Shown here one piece after another: positions 1-6,186 of a stretch of DNA of 7,127 nt (positions are counted from its first letter, which is position 1; every line of letters starts with the position of its first letter). The stretch covers positions 1 to 7,127 of the forward strand of contig JAGPDJ010000121.1 in assembly GCA_018057635.1 (NCBI GenBank). Direction: 5' to 3'. The DNA comes from Ferruginibacter sp. GTDB taxonomy: Bacteria; Bacteroidota; Bacteroidia; Chitinophagales; Chitinophagaceae. Below the pieces are notes generated by a model. The model was given only the letters and a program-made list of their open reading frames with translations, was not told where the DNA came from and made no database searches. Position numbers and translations under genes: made by a program.

Positions 1-238
1 GCAAACCACCCAGCATGGTTGGCATGTGCATGGCAGGGTTACCAACTGTTGCCACATGCAGGTGTTCCAGTTTCTTTTTGTGTACTGCTTCCAGGCCGAA
101 AAATGTAAAGAACATTTCAGATTCTATACCTTCCATCCTGGCCCCATTGGCGAGTACAAAAGCGGCATACACATTTTCCAATGTAGCTTTAGAAAGAATG
201 ATCATCATTTTTTTTATCTCACCATTAAACTCGTTCAT
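1..238 (-). CDS. DsrE2-like (DsrE/DsrF/peroxiredoxin-family) sulfur relay protein, 3' part outside window
   Basis: Reading from 238 down to the window edge gives 79 codons with no stop, so the C-terminus is missing. The N-terminal part fits the DsrE2/COG2210 family. It has a first beta strand MMIILSKATL (residues 11-20), a helix ENVYAAFVLANGARMEG, a strand with MFFTFFGLEAV (42-52), and a GNPAMHMP loop (67-74) like the GNPAMPMP loop of DsrE2 proteins. Family members are small cytoplasmic proteins that carry or pass sulfane sulfur on a cysteine. The cysteine-bearing part is probably in the missing portion, since none is seen in these 79 residues. I chose the ATG at 238 because it lies 24 bases after tusE; ATGs at 208 and 205, just before the first strand, are alternatives. 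No Shine-Dalgarno box is visible. Position after tusE and an SQR supports a sulfur-transfer job. Confidence 0.83.
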   Translation of the reverse strand, partial: MNEFNGEIKKMMIILSKATLENVYAAFVLANGARMEGIESEMFFTFFGLEAVHKKKLEHLHVATVGNPAMHMPTMLGGL

Positions 239-262
239 GATTGAATATTTATAAGTTATGAA

Positions 263-571
263 TTAAATGCAACTGGCTGGTTTTGGAATACCGGCTATCT
301 TGGTTGCGGTTTTTAAAGGGGCATTTGGAAAAAGAGCATAGAATTCTTTAATATCAACAACACCGCTCTTTCCTATTTTGCGGATACTCAATGCAACTTC
401 TTTTTTAAATTCATCCTGCAGGTAGTTTACTACTTCCCAATGCCTCGGAGTCAATACAATATTTGCTTCCTGTGCCAGTGCTTCCCCTATCCCTTTATTC
501 CATTGTGAGAAGTTTGTCATGTAGCCTTCTTCGTTAACTTCGATTGTGTTTCCGGCAATAATCCTTTCCAT
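263..571 (-). CDS. tusE: TusE/DsrC-family sulfur carrier protein with a single C-terminal cysteine
   Basis: The 102-residue protein has the TusE/DsrC fold signature: a start with GNTIEVNEEGYM, SQW at 22-24, TPRHWEVVNYL at 41-51, a FPNAP loop at 81-85, and the C-terminal arm KIAGIPKPASCI. Cys101 is the penultimate residue, the conserved CysA that carries persulfide in this family. The second cysteine of true DsrC, eleven residues earlier, is Thr90 here, as in Escherichia coli TusE. It therefore belongs to the one-cysteine TusE/RspA-like class rather than to DsrC that forms a trisulfide with sulfite reductase. It is about seven residues shorter than E. coli TusE, with the shortening before the FPNAP loop. 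It lies in a run of sulfur genes, after an SQR and 24 bases before a DsrE2-like gene, with no other tus genes in view. That context points to delivery of SQR-derived sulfur, perhaps more than tRNA thiolation; this is inference. Confidence 0.9.
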   Translation of the reverse strand: MERIIAGNTIEVNEEGYMTNFSQWNKGIGEALAQEANIVLTPRHWEVVNYLQDEFKKEVALSIRKIGKSGVVDIKEFYALFPNAPLKTATKIAGIPKPASCI

Positions 572-579
572 AATAATTA

Positions 580-635
580 GTTTTTAGTTTTTAGTTATTA
601 GCTTTTAGTTTTTAGCTATTAGCTTTTAGTTTTTA
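580..635 (-). repeat. Eight tandem 7-bp repeats (consensus TAAWARC on the minus strand)
   Basis: On the minus strand, bases 635 to 580 split exactly into eight heptads: TAAAAAC, TAAAAGC, TAATAGC, TAAAAAC, TAAAAGC, TAATAAC, TAAAAAC, TAAAAAC, followed by a degenerate ninth unit TAATTAT at 579-573. A 21-base higher-order period is also visible. The first heptad contains the TAA stop codon of the upstream SQR gene, and the array ends just before the tusE start. Because seven is not a multiple of three, the array places TAA stops in all three forward frames. It fills almost the whole gap between the two genes. Confidence 0.93.
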
Positions 636-1868
636 ATCAAAATGTTTCCCGGATTCCTGCATGGTAGCAGAAACAAAGGGTATATGTGTTCCTTTTAATA
701 ATACGTTCCAGTATATCCACCTGAATGCCAGTTTCCCCATGTGGTTCATCCGGGATTCTTTTAATAACCGTAACGGGCCAACGCCGGGGAAAGGGAATTC
801 ACCTTCAACCGGTTCATGGGTGTAATTAAAATCTATCAGCAGTGCTTTACCATTTCCGGTTTCCACAAAGCAATTTGCATGACCATCGAATTCTTCTTTC
901 AAAGGTTCGCCTTTCATGTACCGTAGAATATTTTCTGTTAAAATCTCTGCTTCAAAGTGTGCAACAGATCCTGCTTTTGATGCGGGAATATTACTTGCAT
1001 CACCTATCACAAAAACATTCTGGTATTTTAAAGATTGCAGTGTTCCCTTGTTGGTTGGCACATAATTGAGATCATCTCCCAGCCCGGATCTTTCCATCAG
1101 TTCATCCCCTTTGTTTGTAGGAACTGTAACCAGGAGATCGAAGGGGATTTCTTTACCACCGTAATCAATGATCTTTTTATTTTCATTGTCAACTTCGGCA
1201 ATAGCAAAATCACTTTCAATCATGATATTTTTTTCATGCAGCAAATGATCCAGTGCTGCTGTGGCTTTTGGCTTGGTAAATGCTCCGCTCAACGGTGTAA
1301 CATAGGTTATCTCCACTTTATCACGCATGTGCTTGTGCTTAAAAAATGAGTCGGCAAGGAATGCAAACTCCAGCGGAGCTACCGGGCATTTGATAGGCAT
1401 TTCGGTAATATGAACAACGAGTTTACCTCCTTCCCATTCCCTGAGTTTATTTCTCAGTGCCAGTGAACCTTCAAATGTATAGAAGTCAAAAACAGATTTT
1501 TGCCATTCAGATCCATTCATTCCTTCCACTTCTTCCGGCGCTATTTTTGCACCGGTAGCAATGATAAGGATATCATAGTGCAGCTGATCTCCGTTTTTCA
1601 TTTTAACCATGCTGTTTTCAGCATCCACCATTTCAATTTTATCGGTGAGCAGCCTAACTCCTTTTGGAATAAACTCTTTGATAGACTTAATAATATCTTC
1701 CGGTTTATAGATATCAAATGGCAGGAATAAATAACCTGGTTGATAATGATGCTCTTCTCTCTCATCTATAATATCAATCTCCCATTCATCTTTTTTAAGT
1801 TCATGCTGCAGGTGATTGGCCATCATTGTTCCTGCTGTTCCGGCTCCTAATATTACCAAACGTTTCAT
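633..1868 (-). CDS. sqr: Sulfide:quinone oxidoreductase, intact, not of the SqrB (type II) kind
   Basis: This is a 411-residue FAD enzyme of the disulfide oxidoreductase fold that oxidises sulfide and reduces membrane quinone. Using the ATG at 1868, the FAD site GAGTAG is at residues 8-13, the SQR hallmark YQPG at 42-45, the ATG strand at 104-106, and the second FAD contact GDASNIP at 289-295. Two redox cysteines are present: Cys161 in PIKCPVAP and Cys333 in HANCFVETG. They match in place Cys160 and Cys356 of the Acidithiobacillus enzyme; no third cysteine is found near residue 128. The C-terminus is hydrophobic and aromatic (WIYWNVLLKG), as expected for membrane attachment. An ATG at 1907 would add 13 residues and start one base past the upstream gene, but it puts a non-family extension before the FAD strand; 1868 has an AAGAAAAA tract upstream. 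I could not assign the exact SQR type. The sequence is clearly different from the second SQR at 4144-5346. Confidence 0.92.
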   Translation of the reverse strand: MKRLVILGAGTAGTMMANHLQHELKKDEWEIDIIDEREEHHYQPGYLFLPFDIYKPEDIIKSIKEFIPKGVRLLTDKIEMVDAENSMVKMKNGDQLHYDILIIATGAKIAPEEVEGMNGSEWQKSVFDFYTFEGSLALRNKLREWEGGKLVVHITEMPIKCPVAPLEFAFLADSFFKHKHMRDKVEITYVTPLSGAFTKPKATAALDHLLHEKNIMIESDFAIAEVDNENKKIIDYGGKEIPFDLLVTVPTNKGDELMERSGLGDDLNYVPTNKGTLQSLKYQNVFVIGDASNIPASKAGSVAHFEAEILTENILRYMKGEPLKEEFDGHANCFVETGNGKALLIDFNYTHEPVEGEFPFPGVGPLRLLKESRMNHMGKLAFRWIYWNVLLKGTHIPFVSATMQESGKHFD

Positions 1869-1908
1869 ATATTTTGTTTTTCTTAAATAATTTGATTGTG
1901 ACCGCATT

Positions 1909-3411
1909 TTATTTCAGCAACCAGGATAATGACGCATGAAATATGCTGTTTTTTAAACCGGATGTACTGTTGTTGTATTCATTGGCCACATAACTGTTTG
2001 CTACGGCTGTTTCATTATTCCTGAATGCATATTCATATGCAATATTTACTGAGAGTGACTTATTAAACCTGAATGAACCACCGGCAGTAACATGGTGTTT
2101 TACAATTGCCGGGAATAGCGGGAATATTGTTGTTTCAGGAACCGGGTTGCTGCCATATGCATAACCAGCACGGAAACCTAACTTATCAGTTGCGTCAAAT
2201 TCTGCTCCGGTGCGGATAACAACGGTATTTTCCCAATACATTGGGAAAGCCATTTCAATAGTTCCGGGTGTACCAAGCATCCTGTTAATATTTGCGTTTG
2301 ACCCATCAGCCAGTTTAATATCCATTGTATTAAATGCTTTTTTCCAGTTGATCCATTCTGCATCCAAACCAATTCTTATTTTTTTTGAAGGCGCGAAAGC
2401 TATTCCTGCTGAAATAGATTGAGGCAAACCAAATGTAGCTTCTGCATTATACTCATCAGTAACTCCTTTGGTAAGGTCTATACCCATTTGAGAAAACATA
2501 TTCATTGCCATTTGTTGTGCCTGTTCAGGAGTTGTTCCCGGATTTTGCTGTATGATACCGGCCACAACTTTTCCAAATGCATTATTAAGCTGATAGGTCA
2601 TATCCATATCAGCTTTACCGTTTTTATATTTCAAATTTACCGGAAGGCTGTAATTAATACCTGCAGAAAATTTTTCATTGGGCTTGTATGCCAATCCAAT
2701 TTTACCATTAAACCCAAATGCAGTAAGGCTTTGCATATTTGCTGAAGCAACTACTTCACTGTATCCCAATCCGCCATTTTCAGGAGCTGCAGCAAACATA
2801 TCGCCGAATGTAAAATCTGTTTGCGGATTAATTACGCCTTTCATCATGGATGTAGGCATGCTCATTGGCATTTTAAATTCAACCTGTCCGTACACGAGAT
2901 TAGCAGTTATACCTGCAGAAAAATGATCTGTTATTTTATATGCCAACGCTCCACCTCCCTGCATCACAGCAAATTTTGAATGATAAGGTTGCTTCACATA
3001 ATTACCTGCCTGGTCTTTGTACATTTCATGATTCAGATCAAAATCTGCACCCATGCCACCTTGTGTAAAAATTCCAAAACCATAAGTAAGTTTTTTTGAA
3101 GGATTGCCAACATAACTCAGGCAACCCAGTGGGAATAGGTTTTTCTTGCCGGTATTGTTGTTGATATCATTTTTAAAATAAACTGATGGAGCCATCACAG
3201 ATATGCTGAGGTCAATTTGAGATGATTTCACAAATGACAACCCTGCCGGGTTATTCATAATAAGTGAAGGATTGTCGAAAAATCCGGTAACTACTCCGCC
3301 ACGGCCTGCAGTAAGAGCATCATATCCTATTAAACGTGTTCCGTTCTGTGCATGAAGATTGCCTGTAAACAGTATTGTAATTATTACAAATACTACATGT
3401 AGCTTTCTCAT
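1909..3411 (-). CDS. OmpP1/FadL-family outer-membrane transporter
   Basis: The protein has 500 residues and starts with a signal peptide: MRK, a hydrophobic stretch at about 6-16, and a likely cleavage after HA at 20-21. Mature FadL features follow: a conserved N-terminal hatch region with NNPAGLSF at 53-60 (the NPA motif), then alternating beta strands to the C-terminus, including GLDAEWINW (348-356) and FRAGYAYGSNPVPE (413-426), both typical of the family. FadL proteins form a 14-strand barrel and pass hydrophobic compounds sideways into the outer membrane. Two methionine-rich stretches stand out: residues 181-190, with six methionines in ten, and 301-309, with four in nine. It starts 36 bases after the osmC-like gene and ends next to the intact SQR, so it is likely cotranscribed with both. 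The substrate is unknown. The location suggests a hydrophobic sulfur compound such as elemental sulfur or organic polysulfide, but this is inference only. Confidence 0.9.
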   Translation of the reverse strand: MRKLHVVFVIITILFTGNLHAQNGTRLIGYDALTAGRGGVVTGFFDNPSLIMNNPAGLSFVKSSQIDLSISVMAPSVYFKNDINNNTGKKNLFPLGCLSYVGNPSKKLTYGFGIFTQGGMGADFDLNHEMYKDQAGNYVKQPYHSKFAVMQGGGALAYKITDHFSAGITANLVYGQVEFKMPMSMPTSMMKGVINPQTDFTFGDMFAAAPENGGLGYSEVVASANMQSLTAFGFNGKIGLAYKPNEKFSAGINYSLPVNLKYKNGKADMDMTYQLNNAFGKVVAGIIQQNPGTTPEQAQQMAMNMFSQMGIDLTKGVTDEYNAEATFGLPQSISAGIAFAPSKKIRIGLDAEWINWKKAFNTMDIKLADGSNANINRMLGTPGTIEMAFPMYWENTVVIRTGAEFDATDKLGFRAGYAYGSNPVPETTIFPLFPAIVKHHVTAGGSFRFNKSLSVNIAYEYAFRNNETAVANSYVANEYNNSTSGLKNSIFHASLSWLLK

Positions 3412-3447
3412 AAAAAATATTTTTGGTAAATAAAATTGTTAGTGCCT

Positions 3448-3885
3448 TCATAAAACCAATATTGAAGGGCTGAAAATGATCGTTGATTTAACAGAATTTG
3501 AAATCAGGCAGGCTGCTTCCGATTTTTCCAATATTCTCAATGCCCTTTCCCTGTCTGATTCTTCCAGTATGGTAAGCACCGGTGAAAGTGTTATTTCGCT
3601 GATCATAAATTTATTATCAACTTTTTCCAGCTTCCCTGAAGCATTGCTTTCAAATTTTTCGAAATTAAATTTTGAATTTTCTGCAATAGCCAGGAATGTG
3701 GTCATGAGGCAACTGTTAACTGCTGCTACCAGTAAATGTTCCGGTGACCATATCCCTTCCATTCCTTTGGGAAATTCCGGCGGTGTTGCCACTTCAATAT
3801 TTGAATTTAAAACCGGCGAACTCATTAATCCTTTGCGGTCACTTTCCCAATTCAGGTCTACATTATAATAATGAACTGTTTCCAT
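3448..3885 (-). CDS. OsmC/Ohr-family thiol peroxidase-like protein
   Basis: The 145-residue cytoplasmic protein has the two cysteine sites of the OsmC/Ohr fold: Cys59 in SPEHLLVAAVNSCLMTTF and Cys126 in KSEAACLISNSVKS. In the family the first cysteine attacks a hydroperoxide and the second forms the resolving disulfide. The glutamate next to the first site (Glu49) and Arg17 near the N-terminus are candidates for the activating pair. The length is normal for the family. It is the first gene after a promoter-like stretch at 3923-3958, about 30 bases from the expected transcription start, and leads the run osmC-fadL-sqr-tusE-dsrE2. In a sulfide operon it could act on organic persulfides or on peroxide stress; the sequence does not decide between these. 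The ORF ends with TGA, while its neighbours end with TAA. Overlapping plus-strand frames are shadows. Confidence 0.9.
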   Translation of the reverse strand: METVHYYNVDLNWESDRKGLMSSPVLNSNIEVATPPEFPKGMEGIWSPEHLLVAAVNSCLMTTFLAIAENSKFNFEKFESNASGKLEKVDNKFMISEITLSPVLTILEESDRERALRILEKSEAACLISNSVKSTIIFSPSILVL

Positions 3886-3922
3886 TTTGTATATTTTTAT
3901 TATGCTTTTAATAATTACAGAA

Positions 3923-3958
3923 CAAAAGTATACTGGCGATACTGGCAGTTATGTAACT
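3923..3958 (-). promoter_or_regulatory. Candidate promoter of the osmC-fadL-sqr-tusE-dsrE2 run, with operator-like repeats
   Basis: On the minus strand, 3930-3923 reads TACTTTTG, an exact match to the Bacteroidota -7 consensus TAnnTTTG. It would start a leader of about 30 bases before the ATG at 3885. The -33 element is poor: only a TTAC at 3956-3953 sits near the right distance. Between the two, an 8-base direct repeat ATACTGGC (plus strand) occurs at 3930-3937 and 3939-3946, and a palindrome AGTTA-TG-TAACT lies at 3947-3958 over the -33 region. A weak -33 overlapped by a palindrome suits a regulated promoter; the regulator is not known. Confidence 0.5.
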
Positions 3959-3989
3959 AAAATCACACAGAGGCAGATAATGACAAGAG

Positions 3990-4014
3990 TCATAAGTAAT
4001 TATGACCATAATTA
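3990..4014. promoter_or_regulatory. Overlapping inverted repeats upstream of the osmC-led operon
   Basis: Two near-perfect dyads share a half site. TCATAA-GTAA-TTATGA spans 3990-4005, and TAATTATG-AC-CATAATTA spans 3997-4014 with 8-base arms that match completely. The cluster is centred about 85 bases upstream of the expected transcription start. It could be a binding site for a dimeric regulator; a plain AT-rich palindrome arising by chance is possible. Confidence 0.42.
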
Positions 4015-4080
4015 GCTTAACGGAAAATGAATATCATTGACAGATTGATTCAGAATACCTGGGAAATTATCACCTAAATG

Positions 4081-4109
4081 AAAAGGCCCGGTTTATTTGA
4101 ACCCGGGCC
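4081..4109 (-). terminator. Rho-independent terminator after the interrupted SQR gene
   Basis: Bases 4085-4109 form a hairpin with a seven-pair GC-rich stem (GGCCCGG with CCGGGCC), extended by three more pairs past a one-base bulge, with a loop of about four bases. On the minus strand it is followed by TTTT at 4084-4081. It lies 35 bases after the stop codon at 4144, so it separates the SQR gene from the osmC-led operon. On the plus strand it is followed by AAAAAT, so it would not terminate in that direction. Confidence 0.8.
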
Positions 4110-4143
4110 AAAAATAGCAAAGCAAGCATGATTCATTATATGG

Positions 4144-5346
4144 TTATGCTGTTCCTTTTAAAATTTTATTCCAGTATAACCAGGGCAATATTTTTGTTTT
4201 CAAAATCCACATTGACCACCTTGGTTTTACCTGATCGAACGGAAAGGTCATTTTGGGCGTATTGCTGTAATCGAATTCAGCCAGCATTAATTTTCCGTAT
4301 TGTGTTGGAATTGGGCAGGCACTATAACCAGAATACTCAGCTGTAACCTCCTGATCAGATAAAACAGCCAGTAAATTCTGTACAACCACAGGCGCTTGTT
4401 TTCTGATAGCAGCACCAGTTTTTTTACAGGGTGCATTGGTGCAATCTCCCAATGAAAATATATTGGCAAAGCGGCTATGCTGCAATGTTAGCTTGTTCAC
4501 TTCCACGAATCCAAAAGGATTGGCCGCATCAGCAAGAGGGCTATTTTTGATAAAGTCCGGAGCTGATTGAGGTGGTACTGCATGGCATATATCAAATTTT
4601 ATTTCTTTTTATTCAACAACCCCATCTTTGTTTTTCTCTTCGTAAAACACTGTCTTTTTTTCGCCATCAATTGCATTTACATTTACGCCAAAATGTGGTT
4701 TAATATTAACCTGTTTGATCAACTTTGTAAGTGTTTCTGCATATTCCTTGATATCAAAAATCACTCCCGCACCGGAAAGGTAGTGTACGTTGCATTTATC
4801 CAGGATTCCTTTTTTCTTCCAGTAATCGCAGGCAAGGTACATGATCTTATGAGGAGCACCGCCGCACTTAACAGGGCCAACCGGGTTGGTGAAAACAGCC
4901 GTACCGCCTTTGAAGTTTTTGATCATTTCCCAGGTGTATGGTGCCATATCAAAAGAATAATTACTGGATACATTGTTTTTACCCAGCGTTTCTTTAAATC
5001 CTTTTATTTTAGTCCAGTTCAGTTGTATGCCCGGGCAAACAACCATGGCATCATACCCGTAAGTTTTACCGCTTTTACAAACAACCTTGTTTTCATTTGG
5101 CAGAAAAGTTTCCACTGCATCTTTGATCCATGTGGTTCCTTTAGGAATATAGTCACTTTCATTCCTGACGGTTTTACTGATATCGAAAATACCGGCTCCC
5201 ACCAATGTCCATGCAGGCTGGTAATAATGTTTTTCGGAGGGATCAATAATAGAGATCTGAAGATCCCTGTCTTTTTTTAATAGTTGGGAAGCTACAGAAA
5301 GGCCGGCATTGCCACCTCCTACAATGATGATTTTTTGAGCAGGCAT
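4144..5346 (-). pseudogene. sqr: Type II (SqrB/SQOR-like) sulfide:quinone oxidoreductase interrupted by one in-frame TAA
   Basis: Translation from the ATG at 5346 gives 245 residues, then TAA at 4611-4609, and the same frame continues with clear SQR sequence to the TAA at 4146-4144, a total of 400 codons including the internal stop. The part before the stop has the FAD motif GGGNAG (10-15), YYQPAWTLVGAG (41-52) and the first redox cysteine Cys161 in PVKCGGAPHKI. The part after it has ICHAVPP, the FAD contact LGDCTNAPC (about 299-307), the second redox cysteine Cys344 in SACPIPTQYGKLML, and the amphipathic WILKTKILPWLYW tail. These are the marks of type II SQR, as in Pseudomonas putida and human SQOR. 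The truncated product would lack the second cysteine, half of the FAD site and the membrane anchor. No base is inserted or lost: a single change such as GAA to TAA explains it. A sequencing error or stop readthrough remains possible. Confidence 0.88.
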
Positions 5347-5652
5347 ATCGTTTCAATTTAAGTTTTTGATATAAAAAGAATACCATCAAAGTATTCCATT
5401 ATTTAAATGACTTTTTAAAACTATCCTATTTGTATGACGGCAATGGTAACTTTTGTTACTTTCATGCAGCAGCTCATCAACTGATATTTTCATCAATGCT
5501 GCAGATACATACAGTAATTTATTGAGTAAACCTGATACAGTGTATTTGATAAATAAGGTGTAGTGATATTATAAGCTTTTGTAATGCTGTAAACTAAAAT
5601 TCAGTTCTTTGATCTTAAACAACTCAATCTATGCAAGTTTTCTAACAACACG
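5347..5652 (-). other. Non-coding gap: leader and regulatory region of the type II SQR
   Basis: No gene is visible in this 306-base AT-rich gap on either strand. It holds the TAAC-N4-GTTA palindrome listed separately. A weak -7-like box TACTTTG lies on the minus strand at 5393-5387, one base short of TAnnTTTG. A 7-base inverted repeat, TGCAGCA at 5465-5471 and TGCTGCA at 5497-5503, is separated by 25 bases. I saw no convincing terminator after the methyltransferase gene at 5653. Confidence 0.6.
5446..5459. promoter_or_regulatory. GTAAC-TTTT-GTTAC palindrome, CRP/FNR-superfamily-like site
   Basis: The 14-base sequence has two perfect 5-base arms around TTTT and contains TAAC-N4-GTTA. That half-site layout is the one described for NssR, a CRP/FNR-family nitrosative stress regulator in Campylobacter. 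It lies 100 bases upstream of the SQR start codon. It is centred about 60 to 70 bases from the start site predicted by the weak -7 box at 5387-5393, a distance compatible with activation. The family assignment of the regulator is inference. Confidence 0.45.
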
Positions 5653-6093
5653 TTAATAAATAAAAGGGATCAATCTCTTTGTATTTTGCATGTAATCTTT
5701 ATAACCGGAAAATTTTTCAACAAGCATTTTTTCTTCCCAGTTCAGTTTTATTATCAGTACCACACACAATACTAAAAACATAAAAAGCCTGGTTATTGAA
5801 AAATGAAAAATCAATAACCCAATCATACCTAATATAACAGATGAATACATCGGATGCCGTATAAACCTGTATGGCCCGCTGATTACCAACCTGGCTTCTT
5901 TTGCTGGAATTGGAGAAATCCTGAGTTTACTTTTTCTCATACTTATAAAAGCCCATACAACTAATAAAAAAGAGATTAAAATAAATACAAAGGAAAGAAT
6001 TGATGATTTTAAAAACGATGTGCCACAAATCAACAAACCTAAAAGGGTAAATTGCATGGTAACCAATATACTTGCTTTAGTGATATTTTTCAA
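5653..6093 (-). CDS. Small membrane methyltransferase, isoprenylcysteine carboxyl methyltransferase (ICMT) superfamily
   Basis: The 146-residue protein has about four membrane segments (roughly 7-27, 31-51, 84-100, 101-118). It carries the family motifs GPYRFIRHPMY at 73-83 and a C-terminal block from EE at 120-121 through F128, Y131, Y134 and RLIP at 140-143. These residues bind S-adenosylmethionine in this superfamily (COG2020). The physiological substrate of short bacterial members is mostly unknown. Related, longer proteins such as MddA methylate methanethiol or sulfide; this protein is far shorter than MddA, so the link is only suggestive, helped by the sulfide genes on both sides. It lies between the MBL-rhodanese gene and the type II SQR but is separated from each by more than 250 bases, so it may be its own transcription unit. 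I found no clear promoter in the AT-rich stretch upstream. Confidence 0.85.
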   Translation of the reverse strand: MKNITKASILVTMQFTLLGLLICGTSFLKSSILSFVFILISFLLVVWAFISMRKSKLRISPIPAKEARLVISGPYRFIRHPMYSSVILGMIGLLIFHFSITRLFMFLVLCVVLIIKLNWEEKMLVEKFSGYKDYMQNTKRLIPFIY

Positions 6094-6186
6094 AGCTTCA
6101 TTATTTAACAGGCACTTAGTAAATTATTATTAAAAAAATTTTGATTATTGTTGTCTTGTTTAAGATATTATTTATTCCATTGAGTT

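Noticed and set aside
580..635. CRISPR array
   Set aside because: The units are 7 bp with no spacers; it is a simple tandem repeat.
1869..1907. Longer start of the intact SQR at 1907
   Set aside because: The added 13 residues do not look like the family and precede the usual MKRLVILGAG start; the start at 1868 fits better.
3476..3868. Plus-strand open frame of 130 codons opposite the OsmC-family gene
   Set aside because: It mirrors a well-conserved OsmC frame and shows no recognisable domain; judged a shadow.
4144..4506. C-terminal SQR fragment as a separate gene starting with GTG at 4506
   Set aside because: The conserved SQR sequence continues upstream in the same frame to the internal TAA, and a product starting there would lack the main FAD-binding part.
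4609..4611. Alternative genetic code in which TAA is a sense codon
   Set aside because: TAA is the normal end of tusE, the intact SQR, the porin, the methyltransferase and the MBL-rhodanese genes in this same window.
4600..4620. A frameshift in the type II SQR
   Set aside because: The frames on either side of the break are identical (5346 minus 4506 is a multiple of three) and the codons between them read as SQR, so it is a nonsense codon only.
4567..5280. Plus-strand open frame of 237 codons opposite the type II SQR
   Set aside because: It is entirely within the SQR reading frame's opposite strand, shows no family motifs and is rich in aromatic runs typical of antisense translation of AT-rich genes.
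5643..5655. A second CRP/FNR-like site, TAAC-N5-GTTA
   Set aside because: The spacing is five instead of four, and it overlaps the stop codon of the methyltransferase gene far from any promoter-like box.
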